Positions 38,596 through 46,927 of a DNA stretch of 64,000 nucleotides are shown piece after piece. Both the position numbers and the translations under genes were made by a program. Below the pieces are notes generated by a model that saw only the letters and a list, made by a program, of their open reading frames with translations, was not told the DNA's origin and searched no databases. This DNA is from Pseudomonadota bacterium (GTDB lineage: Bacteria; Pseudomonadota; Gammaproteobacteria; Burkholderiales; Thiobacillaceae), in the NCBI GenBank assembly GCA_021802555.1, contig JAJZRU010000006.1:1-64000 (forward strand). Reading direction: 5' to 3'. Numbering within the stretch: position 1 is the first letter of the stretch; every line of letters begins with the position of its first letter.

Positions 38596-39534
38596 GTGGA
38601 TTTGCGCAACTACCTGCGCGTCGCCAAGCCGGGCATCGTGCTGGGCAATCTGGTGTCGGCGGGGGGCGGGTTTTTCCTCGCTTCGCGCGGGCATATCGAC
38701 GTGCGGTTGCTGCTCGCCACGGCACTGGGGATCTCCCTGGTGGTGGCTTCGGGCTGCGTCTTCAACAACGTCATCGACCGCGACATTGACGGGCGCATGC
38801 AGCGCACGCGCAACCGCGTCCTGGTGCGTGGGCTCATGTCCCCGGCGGCGGCACTGGCCTACGGTGCGCTGCTGGGGCTGGCGGGCTTTGCCCTGCTCTA
38901 CCGCGCCACCAACGCGCTCACCGTGGCCATCGTGCTGTTCGGGTTCGTCGTCTACGTGGGCCTCTACAGCCTCTACCTCAAACGCAACTCGGTCTACGGC
39001 ACGCTGGTGGGAAGTTTGTCTGGCGCGGCGCCGCCGCTGGCGGGCTATTGCGCGGTGAGCAATCACTTCGACCTCGGCGCGCTGATCCTGCTGCTCATCT
39101 TCAGCCTGTGGCAGATGCCGCATTCCTACGCCATCGCCATCTTCCGCCTGCAGGACTACACTGCGGCCGCCATTCCGGTGCTGCCGGTGGCGCGCGGCGT
39201 CGGTGCCGCCAAAAAACAGATCGTGCTCTATGTCGCCGCCTTCCTGATGGCCGCGCTGCTGCTCACGGCGGGGCGCTACACCGGCTTCGACTATCTGGCG
39301 GTGGCCGCGGCCATGGGCGGCTACTGGCTCCACATGGCGTGGGCCGGGCGCAAGGCGGCCGACGACCGCGTATGGGCGAGGAAGATCTTCGTGTTCTCCA
39401 TCCTCATCATCACGGCCTTGTCGGTGATGATGTCGGTGGATTTCAGCCTGCATCCGCTGGCGCAGCCGCACTCCATCGGTGGAGTGTTCAGCCGCCTGGG
39501 CGGCGGCCACGCTCTGGTGGCCTTGCTGTCTTAA
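38596..39534 (+). CDS. cyoE: CyoE, protoheme IX farnesyltransferase (heme O synthase)
   Basis: UbiA-family prenyltransferase of 312 aa, with about nine membrane helices, converting heme B to heme O for the bo3 oxidase. The prenyl-diphosphate site [18 protein letters not shown] is a textbook match; a second acidic segment is [16 protein letters not shown] start two bases after cyoD. No ctaA (heme A synthase) is seen, consistent with an o-type rather than a-type oxidase. Ends convergent with the DUF4124 gene. Confidence 0.96.
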   Translation: MDLRNYLRVAKPGIVLGNLVSAGGGFFLASRGHIDVRLLLATALGISLVVASGCVFNNVIDRDIDGRMQRTRNRVLVRGLMSPAAALAYGALLGLAGFALLYRATNALTVAIVLFGFVVYVGLYSLYLKRNSVYGTLVGSLSGAAPPLAGYCAVSNHFDLGALILLLIFSLWQMPHSYAIAIFRLQDYTAAAIPVLPVARGVGAAKKQIVLYVAAFLMAALLLTAGRYTGFDYLAVAAAMGGYWLHMAWAGRKAADDRVWARKIFVFSILIITALSVMMSVDFSLHPLAQPHSIGGVFSRLGGGHALVALLS

Positions 39535-39554
39535 GCTGAAACAACGCGCCGTGC

Positions 39555-40229
39555 TCAGGGCTCGGACGGAGCCCGAGCCGCGCCGCCGGTCAGTTCGATG
39601 AAGCGCGCCTTGTCGGCGGCGTACTGCGCGCGCGTTTGCACCATGGTCTCGCGGTTCTGCCGGATTTCCGAGACGAGCGAAGCCTGGTCGCTTTGCGCGC
39701 GCGCGAGCTCGGCGCCGAGATAGGGCGGCTCGGGCTTGTTGGCGCGGGTAAATTCGTCCGCGCGGCCGCGCAGCTCGGCGAGGGTTGCGTCGACTTGGTT
39801 CAGGCGCACCTGCAAACTGTTGATGATGAGCTGGTAGTTGTCCAGCGCGCGGTTGCGCGCCAGGTCGATTTCTTTGGCCGTGGTGTAGGTGGCGAGCAAC
39901 GCCTGATCGCGGCGCCGCTGTTTGCGCTTGGCTTCCTGCTGCGCCCGCTCCGCCGCGGCGGCGGCGTCCTGGACCTTTTTCTGCGCTTCCGAATCGTGAT
40001 GGCGCACGACGATGCCGTCCTTGCTCAGCACGTCGTTGCCGCGCCCGCTGTCGCGCACCGGCAGAGTGTCGCTGTAATGCACCTTGCCCTGGGCATCGAC
40101 CCAGCGGTAGATTTTCGCTTCGGCGGGCAGCGCAACGGCGGCCAGCAGGAGGCCCAGCAAACCCCGGCTAAGCGCCGTATTGAGCGCGGTAATCCTGTAC
40201 CGCGGCAAGCTCTTGAGCATATTGGCCAT
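39555..40229 (-). CDS. DUF4124 exported coiled-coil protein
   Basis: 224 aa. Signal peptide ends ALPAEA; DUF4124 follows directly ([19 protein letters not shown], about 39-57), a short beta domain frequent in beta- and gammaproteobacteria. The rest is charged coiled coil (about 80-215). The annotated ATG at 40229 overlaps pyrE by 62 bases; ATG 40220 is equally possible, and any start that retains the whole signal sequence must lie inside pyrE. Same strand as pyrE, so coupled translation is likely. Function unknown. Confidence 0.75.
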   Translation of the reverse strand: MANMLKSLPRYRITALNTALSRGLLGLLLAAVALPAEAKIYRWVDAQGKVHYSDTLPVRDSGRGNDVLSKDGIVVRHHDSEAQKKVQDAAAAAERAQQEAKRKQRRRDQALLATYTTAKEIDLARNRALDNYQLIINSLQVRLNQVDATLAELRGRADEFTRANKPEPPYLGAELARAQSDQASLVSEIRQNRETMVQTRAQYAADKARFIELTGGAARAPSEP

Positions 40230-40806
40230 CGCTACGCAAAAACTCCACCAAGTCGTCCAGACAAACCACCGGCACCACCGGCAACCTCAAACCGTCGCGC
40301 ACTTCCTGCACGGCAGACTTGCTGCCCTGGCCGCGCTCCATGCGGTCCAAGGCGATCACCACTCCGGCCGGCGCAGCGCCGTGGGCGCGGATCAGTTCCA
40401 GCGACTCGCGCACCGAGGTGCCCGCCGAGATCACGTCGTCCACGATCAGCACCCGGCCTGCCAGCTTTGCCCCCACCACCGTACCGCCCTCGCCGTGGTC
40501 CTTGGCCTCCTTGCGGTTGAAGGCAAAGGGCACGTTGCGTCCCTCGCCCGCCAGCGCGATGGCCGCGGCCGCCGCCAGCGGGATGCCCTTGTAGGCCGGG
40601 CCGAACAGCATGTCGAAGGGCAGCGCCGAGGCGAGGATGGCTTTCGCGTAGAATCCTCCCAGGCGCTTGAGCTTCTCGCCGTCGTTGAACAGCCCGGCAT
40701 TAAAGAAATAAGGGCTCAGGCGCCCTGCCTTGGTGGTGAATTCGCCGAAGCACAGCACCCGGGAAGCCAGGGCGAACTGCAAGAATTCTTGCTTGTAATC
40801 GGACAT
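40168..40806 (-). CDS. pyrE: PyrE, orotate phosphoribosyltransferase
   Basis: Penultimate enzyme of UMP synthesis, 212 aa. The PRPP motif [17 protein letters not shown] is perfect; [26 protein letters not shown] and [13 protein letters not shown] are orotate-site segments. Start ATG 40806 gives the usual [13 protein letters not shown]; a longer frame to 40962 runs into the divergent xthA gene. Divergent from xthA with 46 bases between. Confidence 0.96.
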   Translation of the reverse strand: MSDYKQEFLQFALASRVLCFGEFTTKAGRLSPYFFNAGLFNDGEKLKRLGGFYAKAILASALPFDMLFGPAYKGIPLAAAAAIALAGEGRNVPFAFNRKEAKDHGEGGTVVGAKLAGRVLIVDDVISAGTSVRESLELIRAHGAAPAGVVIALDRMERGQGSKSAVQEVRDGLRLPVVPVVCLDDLVEFLRSDGQYAQELAAVQDYRAQYGA

Positions 40807-40852
40807 GGACGGGCAATCTTGAGGGCCCAGCAGTGGGCCGCGAGTGAATAAC

Positions 40853-41632
40853 ATGAAAATTATATCGGCCAATCTCAACGGCATCCGCTCCGCCGCTGCC
40901 AAGGGTTTTTTTCCCTGGATGCACGCCCAGCACGCCGACGTCGTCTGCGTGCAGGAACTCAAGGCCCAGATCGGCGATCTTTCGCGCGAAATGCTCCAGC
41001 CGGGCGATTATTACGGCTATTTCCACTGCGCCGAGAAAAAGGGCTACAGTGGCGTGGGCCTCTACGCGCGGCGCCAGCCCGACGAGTTGATCGAAGGCCT
41101 GGGCATACCCGACATCGACGTCGAAGGGCGCTACCTGGAAGCGCGCTACGGCAAGCTTTCCGTGGTGTCGCTGTACCTGCCCTCCGGCTCCAGCGGCGAG
41201 CACCGCCAGGCCGCCAAGTTCGCCTTCATGGAGCACTTCTACCCCCATCTGGCGCGCCTGGTCAAAAGCGGGCGCGAGGTGATCCTGTGCGGCGACTGGA
41301 ACATCGCCCATCGGGAAATCGACCTCAAGAACTGGAAATCCAACCAAAAGAACTCCGGCTTCCTGCCCGAGGAGCGCGCCTGGCTCTCCAAGGTGTTCGA
41401 CGAACTGTGCTGGGTGGACGTCTACCGCCGCCTGTATCCGGAAGCCACCGGCGAGGCCTACACCTGGTGGAGCAACCGCGGCCAGGCCTGGGCCAAGAAT
41501 GTCGGCTGGCGCATCGATTACCACATCGCCACGTCAGGCATTGCAGCGAAGGCCACCTCCGCCAGCGTCTACAAGGACCAGCGTTTTTCCGACCACGCGC
41601 CGCTGATTGTCGATTACGATTATGAGGCTTGA
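40853..41632 (+). CDS. xthA: Exodeoxyribonuclease III / AP endonuclease
   Basis: EEP-family nuclease of 259 aa for base-excision repair. [14 protein letters not shown] at the start, VQELKAQ (metal-binding glutamate), [17 protein letters not shown], the W-containing loop [20 protein letters not shown], and SDHAPL at the end. ATG 40853 gives the canonical N-terminus; a GTG at 40844 is in frame. It is the last core gene before the accessory island. Confidence 0.95.
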   Translation: MKIISANLNGIRSAAAKGFFPWMHAQHADVVCVQELKAQIGDLSREMLQPGDYYGYFHCAEKKGYSGVGLYARRQPDELIEGLGIPDIDVEGRYLEARYGKLSVVSLYLPSGSSGEHRQAAKFAFMEHFYPHLARLVKSGREVILCGDWNIAHREIDLKNWKSNQKNSGFLPEERAWLSKVFDELCWVDVYRRLYPEATGEAYTWWSNRGQAWAKNVGWRIDYHIATSGIAAKATSASVYKDQRFSDHAPLIVDYDYEA

Positions 41633-41651
41633 GCCATCCACCGAGGCCGCG

Positions 41652-41945
41652 ATGAAAAAACAGACCGTGCTGCATCTGTTGTCGGATCACAAAGAGACGA
41701 TACGCCAGCGTTTTGGCGTGCGGCATCTGTCGCTTTTTGGCTCCACCGTGCGCGACGAGGCGCAGGATGCCAGCGACGTCGACGTGCTGGTCGAGTTCGA
41801 CGGACCGGCCACGTCAGATCGCTATTTCGGCTTGCAGTTTTATCTGGAAGATTTATTTGGCTGCCCGGTTGATCTGGTCACGGACAAGGCCCTGCGTCCG
41901 GAACTGCGGCCGTACATCGAAAAGGAAGCGGTCCGTGTCGCGTGA
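41652..41945 (+). CDS. mntA: MntA-type nucleotidyltransferase antitoxin
   Basis: Minimal nucleotidyltransferase, 97 aa. Active site G30-S31-x10-D42-x-D44 (FGSTVRDEAQDASDVDVLVEF region) is exactly the MNT pattern, with a third acidic residue in CPVDLV. In MntA-HepT pairs this enzyme silences the HEPN toxin by adding AMP to its tyrosine. Starts 20 bases after xthA and overlaps hepT by 11 bases. Confidence 0.9.
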   Translation: MKKQTVLHLLSDHKETIRQRFGVRHLSLFGSTVRDEAQDASDVDVLVEFDGPATSDRYFGLQFYLEDLFGCPVDLVTDKALRPELRPYIEKEAVRVA

Positions 41946-42303
41946 ATGGCGCTTTTACGTCAGCGACATGATCGAATTCGCGGAAAAGGTGCTGGCCTAC
42001 ACCCATGAAATGGATCAATGCCGTTTCGAGCAAAGCGGCCTCAACTACGATGCCACCCTGCGCAACTTGGAACTGATCGGTGAGGCCGCCACCCCCATTC
42101 CGGATCATGTGCGTCAATTCGCCAGCCGCATCGACTGGCGACGCATCGTCGCCACGCGAAACCGGCTGATTCATGGCTATCTAGGCATCGACAACGATAC
42201 GCTCTGGAGCATTATTCAGACCGATATTCCGGCCGTGCTGAACGATCTGCATGTCCTCAAGGCCGCGGCGGATGCGGGGCAAATCATCGACCTTGCCCAG
42301 TGA
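41935..42303 (+). CDS. hepT: HepT-type HEPN RNase toxin
   Basis: 122-aa HEPN (DUF86) ribonuclease. Catalytic motif R75-x4-H80 is followed by Y82 (RNRLIHGY), the RX4HXY form whose tyrosine is the AMPylation site for MntA. GTG start with AAGGAAG 7 bases upstream, inside the mntA 3' end. The pair is complete and appears functional, opening the defence island between xthA and ampG. Confidence 0.9.
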   Translation: MSREWRFYVSDMIEFAEKVLAYTHEMDQCRFEQSGLNYDATLRNLELIGEAATPIPDHVRQFASRIDWRRIVATRNRLIHGYLGIDNDTLWSIIQTDIPAVLNDLHVLKAAADAGQIIDLAQ

Positions 42304-42342
42304 CGGCGGAATCATATAGCCAAGGGCGCCGCCTGACCGTCC

Positions 42343-45300
42343 ATGCCGCTTAGCTGGAACGAAATCCGCAGCCGCGCCCACGAATTCGCGCGCACCTGGG
42401 CGGGCGAGGCTTCCGAGCGCGCCGAGGCGCAAAGCTTCTGGAATGACTTCTTCGCCGTGTTCGGCATCGAGCGCAGGCGCGTGGCCGTGTTCGAGAAGCA
42501 GGTGCAGATCGTCCGTGCCGGCGAAGCGCTCAAGCACGGCCGCATCGACGCCTTCTGGAAAGGCATGCTGCTCATCGAGCACAAGAGCCGCGGCGCCGAC
42601 CTCGACCGCGCCTTCGCCCAGGCGGCGGATTACTTCGACGGTCTGCCCGAGCGCGACCTGCCGCGCTACATCCTGGTGTCGGACTTCGCGTGCTTCCGCC
42701 TGTACGACCTGGAAGAGGACAGCGCAACCGAATTCAAGCTCGCCGACCTGCCCAGGCGCATCAAGCACTTCGCCTTCATCGCCGGCTACCGCACCCAGGT
42801 CATCCGCCCGCAAAACCCGGTCAACATCAAGGCCGCCGAGCGCATGGGGCGGCTGCACGACCGCCTCAAGGCCAGCGGCTACCAGGGCCACCCGCTCGAA
42901 GTGCTGCTGGTGCGCCTGCTGTTTTGTCTGTTCGCCGAGGACACCGGCATTTTCCAGCCGGCGGGCGCCTTCCGCGCCTGGCTGGACGAGCGCACCGCAC
43001 CGGACGGCTCCGACCTCGGCCCGCAACTCGCGCAGTTCTTCCAGGTGCTCAACACGCCCGAAGACCGGCGCTCGAAAAACCTCGACGAGCAGCTTGCCGC
43101 CTTTCCCTATGTCAACGGCAGGCTGTTCGAGGAGGCGCTGCCCATCGCCGCCTTCGACGCCGCCATGCGCGAAGCGCTGCTGGACTGCACGGCGCTCGAC
43201 TGGAGCGCCATCTCGCCCGCCATTTTCGGTGCGCTGTTCCAGAGCATCATGGACGACAAGGCCAGGCGAAATCTGGGCGCGCACTACACCAGCGAAGAAA
43301 ACATCCTCAAGCTCATCAAGCCGCTGTTCCTCGACGAGCTGTGGGCCGAGTTCGAGCGCGTGAAGAACAACAGGAACCGGCTATTCGAGTTCCACAAAAA
43401 GCTGCGCTCGCTCACCTTCTTCGACCCTGCCTGCGGCTGCGGCAACTTCCTCGTCATCGCCTACCGCGAACTGCGGACGCTGGAACTGGAAGTCTTGCGC
43501 ACCGTGCACCAGGAGCAGGGCTCGCGCTTTCTCGACATCCACCAGGAAATCCAGCTCGACGTGGACCAGTTCCACGGCATCGAGATTGAGGAGTTTCCCG
43601 CCCAGATCGCCCAGGTGGCGCTGTGGCTCATGGATCACCAGATGAACGTGCGCGTGAGCGAAGAATTCGGCCTGTACTTCGCGCGCATCCCGCTCAAGAC
43701 CAGCCCGCACATCGTGCACGGCAACGCGCTTACGCTCGACTGGAACGATGTGCTGCTGGCCGAGCGGGCCAGCTTCGTATTCGGCAATCCGCCCTTTGTC
43801 GGCGCCAAGTTCATGGGCGACGAACAACGCGAGGATGCGCGCCGCGTCTTCGCGGGCATCCATGGCGGCGGCCTGCTGGATTTCGTCGCCGCCTGGTATG
43901 TGAAGGCGGCGCGCTACCTTCACCCCTCTCCCGCAAGCGGGAGAGGGGCAGGGGGTGAGGGAGCGGGCATGGGCACTATCGTCAGACGCCCGCCCGCTCG
44001 CCTCCCCGATGACAAGCTGGGCTTCGCCCGGCAGCTTCGCCAGGCGCAAACCGATGCCGAAACATTGATGTGGCACATGCTGCGCAATCGCGCTCTGAAA
44101 AACGCAAAATTCCGGCGCCAACATCCTGCCGGTAAATACATCCTTGATTTCTATTGCCCTGAGCATCGGCTTGCCGTCGAACTGGACGGAGGTCAGCACA
44201 ATGGCTCCGAACGTGATGCGCAACGCGATGCCTGGCTTGCGGAACAAGGTGTCACCGTCCTGCGTTTCTGGAACAACGAGGTGCTGCAGGAAACCGAGGC
44301 GGTCCTGCAATGCATCTGGCAGGCATTGCCTGATATCGAGGCGCCTCCCTCACCCCCAACCCCTCTCCCGCTTGCGGGAGAGGGGGGCAAGATTCGCTGC
44401 GCCTTCGTCTCCACCAACTCCATCACCCAGGGCGAGCAGGTGGGCGTGCTGTGGGGCTGGCTATTGGGCCACGGTATGCACATCCACTTCGCCCACCGCA
44501 CCTTTCAGTGGAGCAACGAGGCGAAAGGCGTGGCGGCGGTGCACTGCGTCATCATTGGCTTCGGCCCCTTCGACGTGGCCGGCAAGACCATCTATGAATA
44601 CGAGGACATCAAAGGCGAACCGCACGCGGTGAACGGGGCGAACATCAATCCGTATCTGGTGGATGCGCCGGACGTGTTGTTGGAAAAGCGCAGCAAGCCG
44701 ATTTCTGCCGTACCATCCATGTCGTTTGGCAACCAACCCATCGACGGCGGCAATCTCATCCTATCCGAGGAAGAAAGGAACGATCTGTTGGAGCTGGAGC
44801 CACAGGCTGCGCCATACGTTCGGGTGTTTTTGGGCGCGGAAGAATTCCTCAACAGACTACCCCGATATTGCCTATGGCTTAAAGACGCGACGCCGGACGA
44901 ACTGCGCCGCATGCCCTCGGTACGCAAGCGAATCGAGGCCGTGAAAGCGTTCCGTGAAGCAAGCAAACGCCAAGCGACGCAGGAGCTTGCGCAAACGCCA
45001 TCGCAATTCGCATTCGCATCACATCCGAGCACAGACTATTTGTTGGTCCCCAGCGTCAGTTCAGAGCGGCGACAGTTCGTGCCCATTGGCTTCATGCCGC
45101 CCGAAGTGATTGCAAGCAATCTTTGTCTGATCGTGCCCCAAGCGACGCTCTACCACTTCGGCGTGCTGTCCTCCACGATGCATAATGCCTGGATACGCTA
45201 CGTCGCCGGTCGCTTGAAAAGCGACTATCGTTATTCGGCAGGCATCGTCTACAACAACTTCCCCTGGCCCGATTCCCCCATCGACGCCCAGCGCGAAAAA

Positions 45301-45558
45301 ATCGAAGCCGCCGCCCAAGCCGTGCTCGACGCCCGCGCGCAATTCCCCGATGCCTCGTTAGCCGACCTCTACGATCCGCTCACCATGCCGCCCGCGCTGG
45401 TCAAAGCGCATCAGAAGCTCGACGCCGCAGTGGACGCCGCCTACGGCAAGAAGAGCTTCAAGAGCGACGCCGAGCGCGTGGCCTTCCTGTTCGAGCGCCA
45501 TCAGGCGCTAACGGCGCCGGTGCAGGTCGCGGCAAAACTCAAGCGCGGGCGGTTATAG
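42343..45558 (+). CDS. MmeI-like (type IIL) restriction-methylation enzyme with in-frame DUF559 insertion
   Basis: 1071 aa. The N-terminal nuclease has D69-x9-E79-H-K81 (RIDAFWKGMLLIEHKSRG), the D-x9-ExK set of MmeI. A helical connector follows, then a gamma-class N6-adenine methyltransferase with LGAHYTSEENILK, FFDPACGCGNFLVIAYREL (motif I, about 356-374) and GNPPFVGAKFMG (motif IV, about 482). Past the cassette come CAFVSTNSITQGEQV and the target-recognition region with NNFPWPDSP. Residues about 527-681 are foreign to the family: a DUF559 nuclease cassette bounded by inverted repeats. Removing it leaves about 916 aa, close to the roughly 920 aa of MmeI. Cleavage and modification in one chain need no partner gene. 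Confidence 0.85.
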   Translation: MPLSWNEIRSRAHEFARTWAGEASERAEAQSFWNDFFAVFGIERRRVAVFEKQVQIVRAGEALKHGRIDAFWKGMLLIEHKSRGADLDRAFAQAADYFDGLPERDLPRYILVSDFACFRLYDLEEDSATEFKLADLPRRIKHFAFIAGYRTQVIRPQNPVNIKAAERMGRLHDRLKASGYQGHPLEVLLVRLLFCLFAEDTGIFQPAGAFRAWLDERTAPDGSDLGPQLAQFFQVLNTPEDRRSKNLDEQLAAFPYVNGRLFEEALPIAAFDAAMREALLDCTALDWSAISPAIFGALFQSIMDDKARRNLGAHYTSEENILKLIKPLFLDELWAEFERVKNNRNRLFEFHKKLRSLTFFDPACGCGNFLVIAYRELRTLELEVLRTVHQEQGSRFLDIHQEIQLDVDQFHGIEIEEFPAQIAQVALWLMDHQMNVRVSEEFGLYFARIPLKTSPHIVHGNALTLDWNDVLLAERASFVFGNPPFVGAKFMGDEQREDARRVFAGIHGGGLLDFVAAWYVKAARYLHPSPASGRGAGGEGAGMGTIVRRPPARLPDDKLGFARQLRQAQTDAETLMWHMLRNRALKNAKFRRQHPAGKYILDFYCPEHRLAVELDGGQHNGSERDAQRDAWLAEQGVTVLRFWNNEVLQETEAVLQCIWQALPDIEAPPSPPTPLPLAGEGGKIRCAFVSTNSITQGEQVGVLWGWLLGHGMHIHFAHRTFQWSNEAKGVAAVHCVIIGFGPFDVAGKTIYEYEDIKGEPHAVNGANINPYLVDAPDVLLEKRSKPISAVPSMSFGNQPIDGGNLILSEEERNDLLELEPQAAPYVRVFLGAEEFLNRLPRYCLWLKDATPDELRRMPSVRKRIEAVKAFREASKRQATQELAQTPSQFAFASHPSTDYLLVPSVSSERRQFVPIGFMPPEVIASNLCLIVPQATLYHFGVLSSTMHNAWIRYVAGRLKSDYRYSAGIVYNNFPWPDSPIDAQREKIEAAAQAVLDARAQFPDASLADLYDPLTMPPALVKAHQKLDAAVDAAYGKKSFKSDAERVAFLFERHQALTAPVQVAAKLKRGRL
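43923..43962. repeat. Left inverted repeat of the DUF559 cassette
   Basis: Begins with a palindrome of arms CCCCTCTCCCGC / GCGGGAGAGGGG around AA (43923-43948), then CAGGGGGTGAGGGA. Translated in the host frame it reads as the low-complexity peptide PSPASGRGAGGEG. Confidence 0.9.
44346..44385. repeat. Right inverted repeat of the DUF559 cassette
   Basis: Reverse complement of the left repeat with only CA to TT changed (44358-44359 on the opposite strand). Same 12-bp-arm palindrome at 44360-44385. Translated in frame as PPSPPTPLPLAGEGG. Confidence 0.9.
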
Positions 45559-45651
45559 TTGTCGGGTGAGGGCGAGATCAACGGCCTTCACCCACTGTTG
45601 GCAAACTTGTCATAATCTAGGTTGTCCGAAAACTCCCGCTGGCGGCCACTC

Positions 45652-46132
45652 ATGGCGACTACTGTATTGACCGATAGGGATATCGAAGGTCTGCTGAGTA
45701 TGCCCAAGCAGGTCGAGAATCCTGGTGCCAAATTCCGTACGGAGAAAAAGCATGCCCGCAAGGATTATCGGCTGATAAGTGGCGACGGAATACATCGGTT
45801 TGCTTTGTTCGTTCGGCAAAGCACGGTGTTGCCGGAGAACTTCTCAGCAGGCCTGCGATGGTTGCCCAAGAGCGGGGAGGATGTGACCCTTATCCGTTTC
45901 AACGGCCCGAGCCATCCGCATTCCAACTCGATTGAAGGCGATCGGTTCGAGTTTGTTTGCCATGTCCACCAGGCCACGGAGCGCTATATTGCCGCCGGGA
46001 AAAAGGATGAAGGCTTTGCCGAGCGGAACGGGGAAGTACAAGACGCTGAACGGCGCGCTCCATTGTCTGGTTAAGCGCTGCAACATCTCCGGCTTGAATA
46101 CCCAGCCGGAAGAAGCGGATTTGTTTGAATGA
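45652..46132 (+). pseudogene. DUF6978-like gene with a single-base frameshift
   Basis: The frame from ATG 45652 runs to a stop at 46074 (140 aa), but its last 15 residues (NGEVQDAERRAPLSG) look like out-of-frame sequence. In the next frame GKYKTLNGALHCLVKRCNIS continues to a TGA at 46132 that overlaps the following ATG (ATGA), as expected for the original end. One extra G in the GGGG run at 46030-46033 explains the shift; with three Gs the product would be 159 aa. The N-terminal part (LRWLPKSGEDVTLIRFNGPS) resembles DUF6978 proteins, which accompany DUF1828 genes. May be decay, slippage-controlled expression or a sequencing error. Confidence 0.65.
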
Positions 46133-46905
46133 TGAATATCGAGGAAATCAGGAAGACGCTGTGTTCGACCCTTTGCGCCGACGTGAACGTTATCGAGCGG
46201 GGCGAGGGGCTTCTTTTTGTCGCGACGCCTTTCGCTTTTGCAGATGGCGATGCGTATTCCATTTATCTCAAACAACTTCCCGCAGGAGGATTTCGCATTA
46301 CCGACATGGGTGGAACCCTGATGCATTTGAGTTATGAAAACGATATCGACAAGTTTCGCGAGGGAACGCGGGGCAAGGTATTCAATCAGGTTTTGTCGGA
46401 AATGGATTTGGCCGAAGAGGATGGGGAGTTCTATATCGATATCTCCGCTACTAGCCTCGGCACGGGGCTTTTCCGTTTCGGGCAAGCACTGACGCGCTTG
46501 CATGACCTGACGTTTCTTAACCGGGTACGGGTAGAGAGCACTTTCTATGAGGATTTGCGGGAGAAACTGCGCGGCTACGTCGATGCCGAGCGCATCCACG
46601 AAGGCTATATTGTGCCCGGCGTGACGAGTGCCGCTGACTATCCTGTGGACTATTTTATCGAGGGTGGCGCGTTGCCTGTGTATCTGTTTGGTGTTCCCAA
46701 CCGAGACAAGGCGCGCCTGGCGACCATCATCTTGCAGCACTTGATCGCGGCTGGCAGCAATTTCAATTCGATGATTGTCTTTCAGAATGCATCGGACATT
46801 CCCTCGCGAGACCTAAATCGCCTCATGAATGCCGCCAACGATATGATTGCATCCCTGGACGCTTCCGGCGATTTCGAGCGGAAGCTGTTGCAGCGGGTGA
46901 AATAA
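46129..46905 (+). CDS. DUF1828-domain protein
   Basis: 258 aa. N-terminal DUF1828 pattern: an acidic start followed by FVATPFAFADGDAYSIYLKQ and GFRITDMGGTLMHLSYEND. The C-terminal half is a mixed alpha/beta domain (DYFIEGGALPVYLFGVPNRD, then LQHLIAAGSNFNSMIVFQN). No catalytic motif recognised. It is translationally coupled to the preceding frameshifted gene. Such pairs occur on phages and mobile DNA and may be toxin-antitoxin or anti-phage units; this is inferred from company only. Composition is more AT-rich than the flanking core genes. Confidence 0.7.
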   Translation: MMNIEEIRKTLCSTLCADVNVIERGEGLLFVATPFAFADGDAYSIYLKQLPAGGFRITDMGGTLMHLSYENDIDKFREGTRGKVFNQVLSEMDLAEEDGEFYIDISATSLGTGLFRFGQALTRLHDLTFLNRVRVESTFYEDLREKLRGYVDAERIHEGYIVPGVTSAADYPVDYFIEGGALPVYLFGVPNRDKARLATIILQHLIAAGSNFNSMIVFQNASDIPSRDLNRLMNAANDMIASLDASGDFERKLLQRVK

Positions 46906-46927
46906 GCGAGCCTGAATTGTTCGCCAG

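Larger units (their letters stand above)
43923..44385 (+). mobile_element. Inverted-repeat-bounded DUF559 nuclease cassette
   Basis: A 463-bp unit inserted in the methyltransferase gene. Both ends are 40-bp inverted repeats (38 of 40 identical), each containing its own 12-bp-arm palindrome. Between them lies a DUF559 (Vsr/PD-(D/E)xK-like) domain: LRQAQTDAETLMWHML, KFRRQHPAGKYILDFYCP, HRLAVELDGGQH, VLRFWNNEVLQETEAVL. It has its own ATG at 43969 with GAGGGAG before it, in the host frame, but no stop codon, so it is read through into the host. Counting to 44387 the insert is 465 bases, 155 codons. No transposase and no clear target duplication. Confidence 0.85.

Noticed and set aside
43923-44385. 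Classical insertion sequence
   Set aside because: No transposase, no clear target duplication, and the unit is open in the host frame; described instead as an inverted-repeat nuclease cassette.
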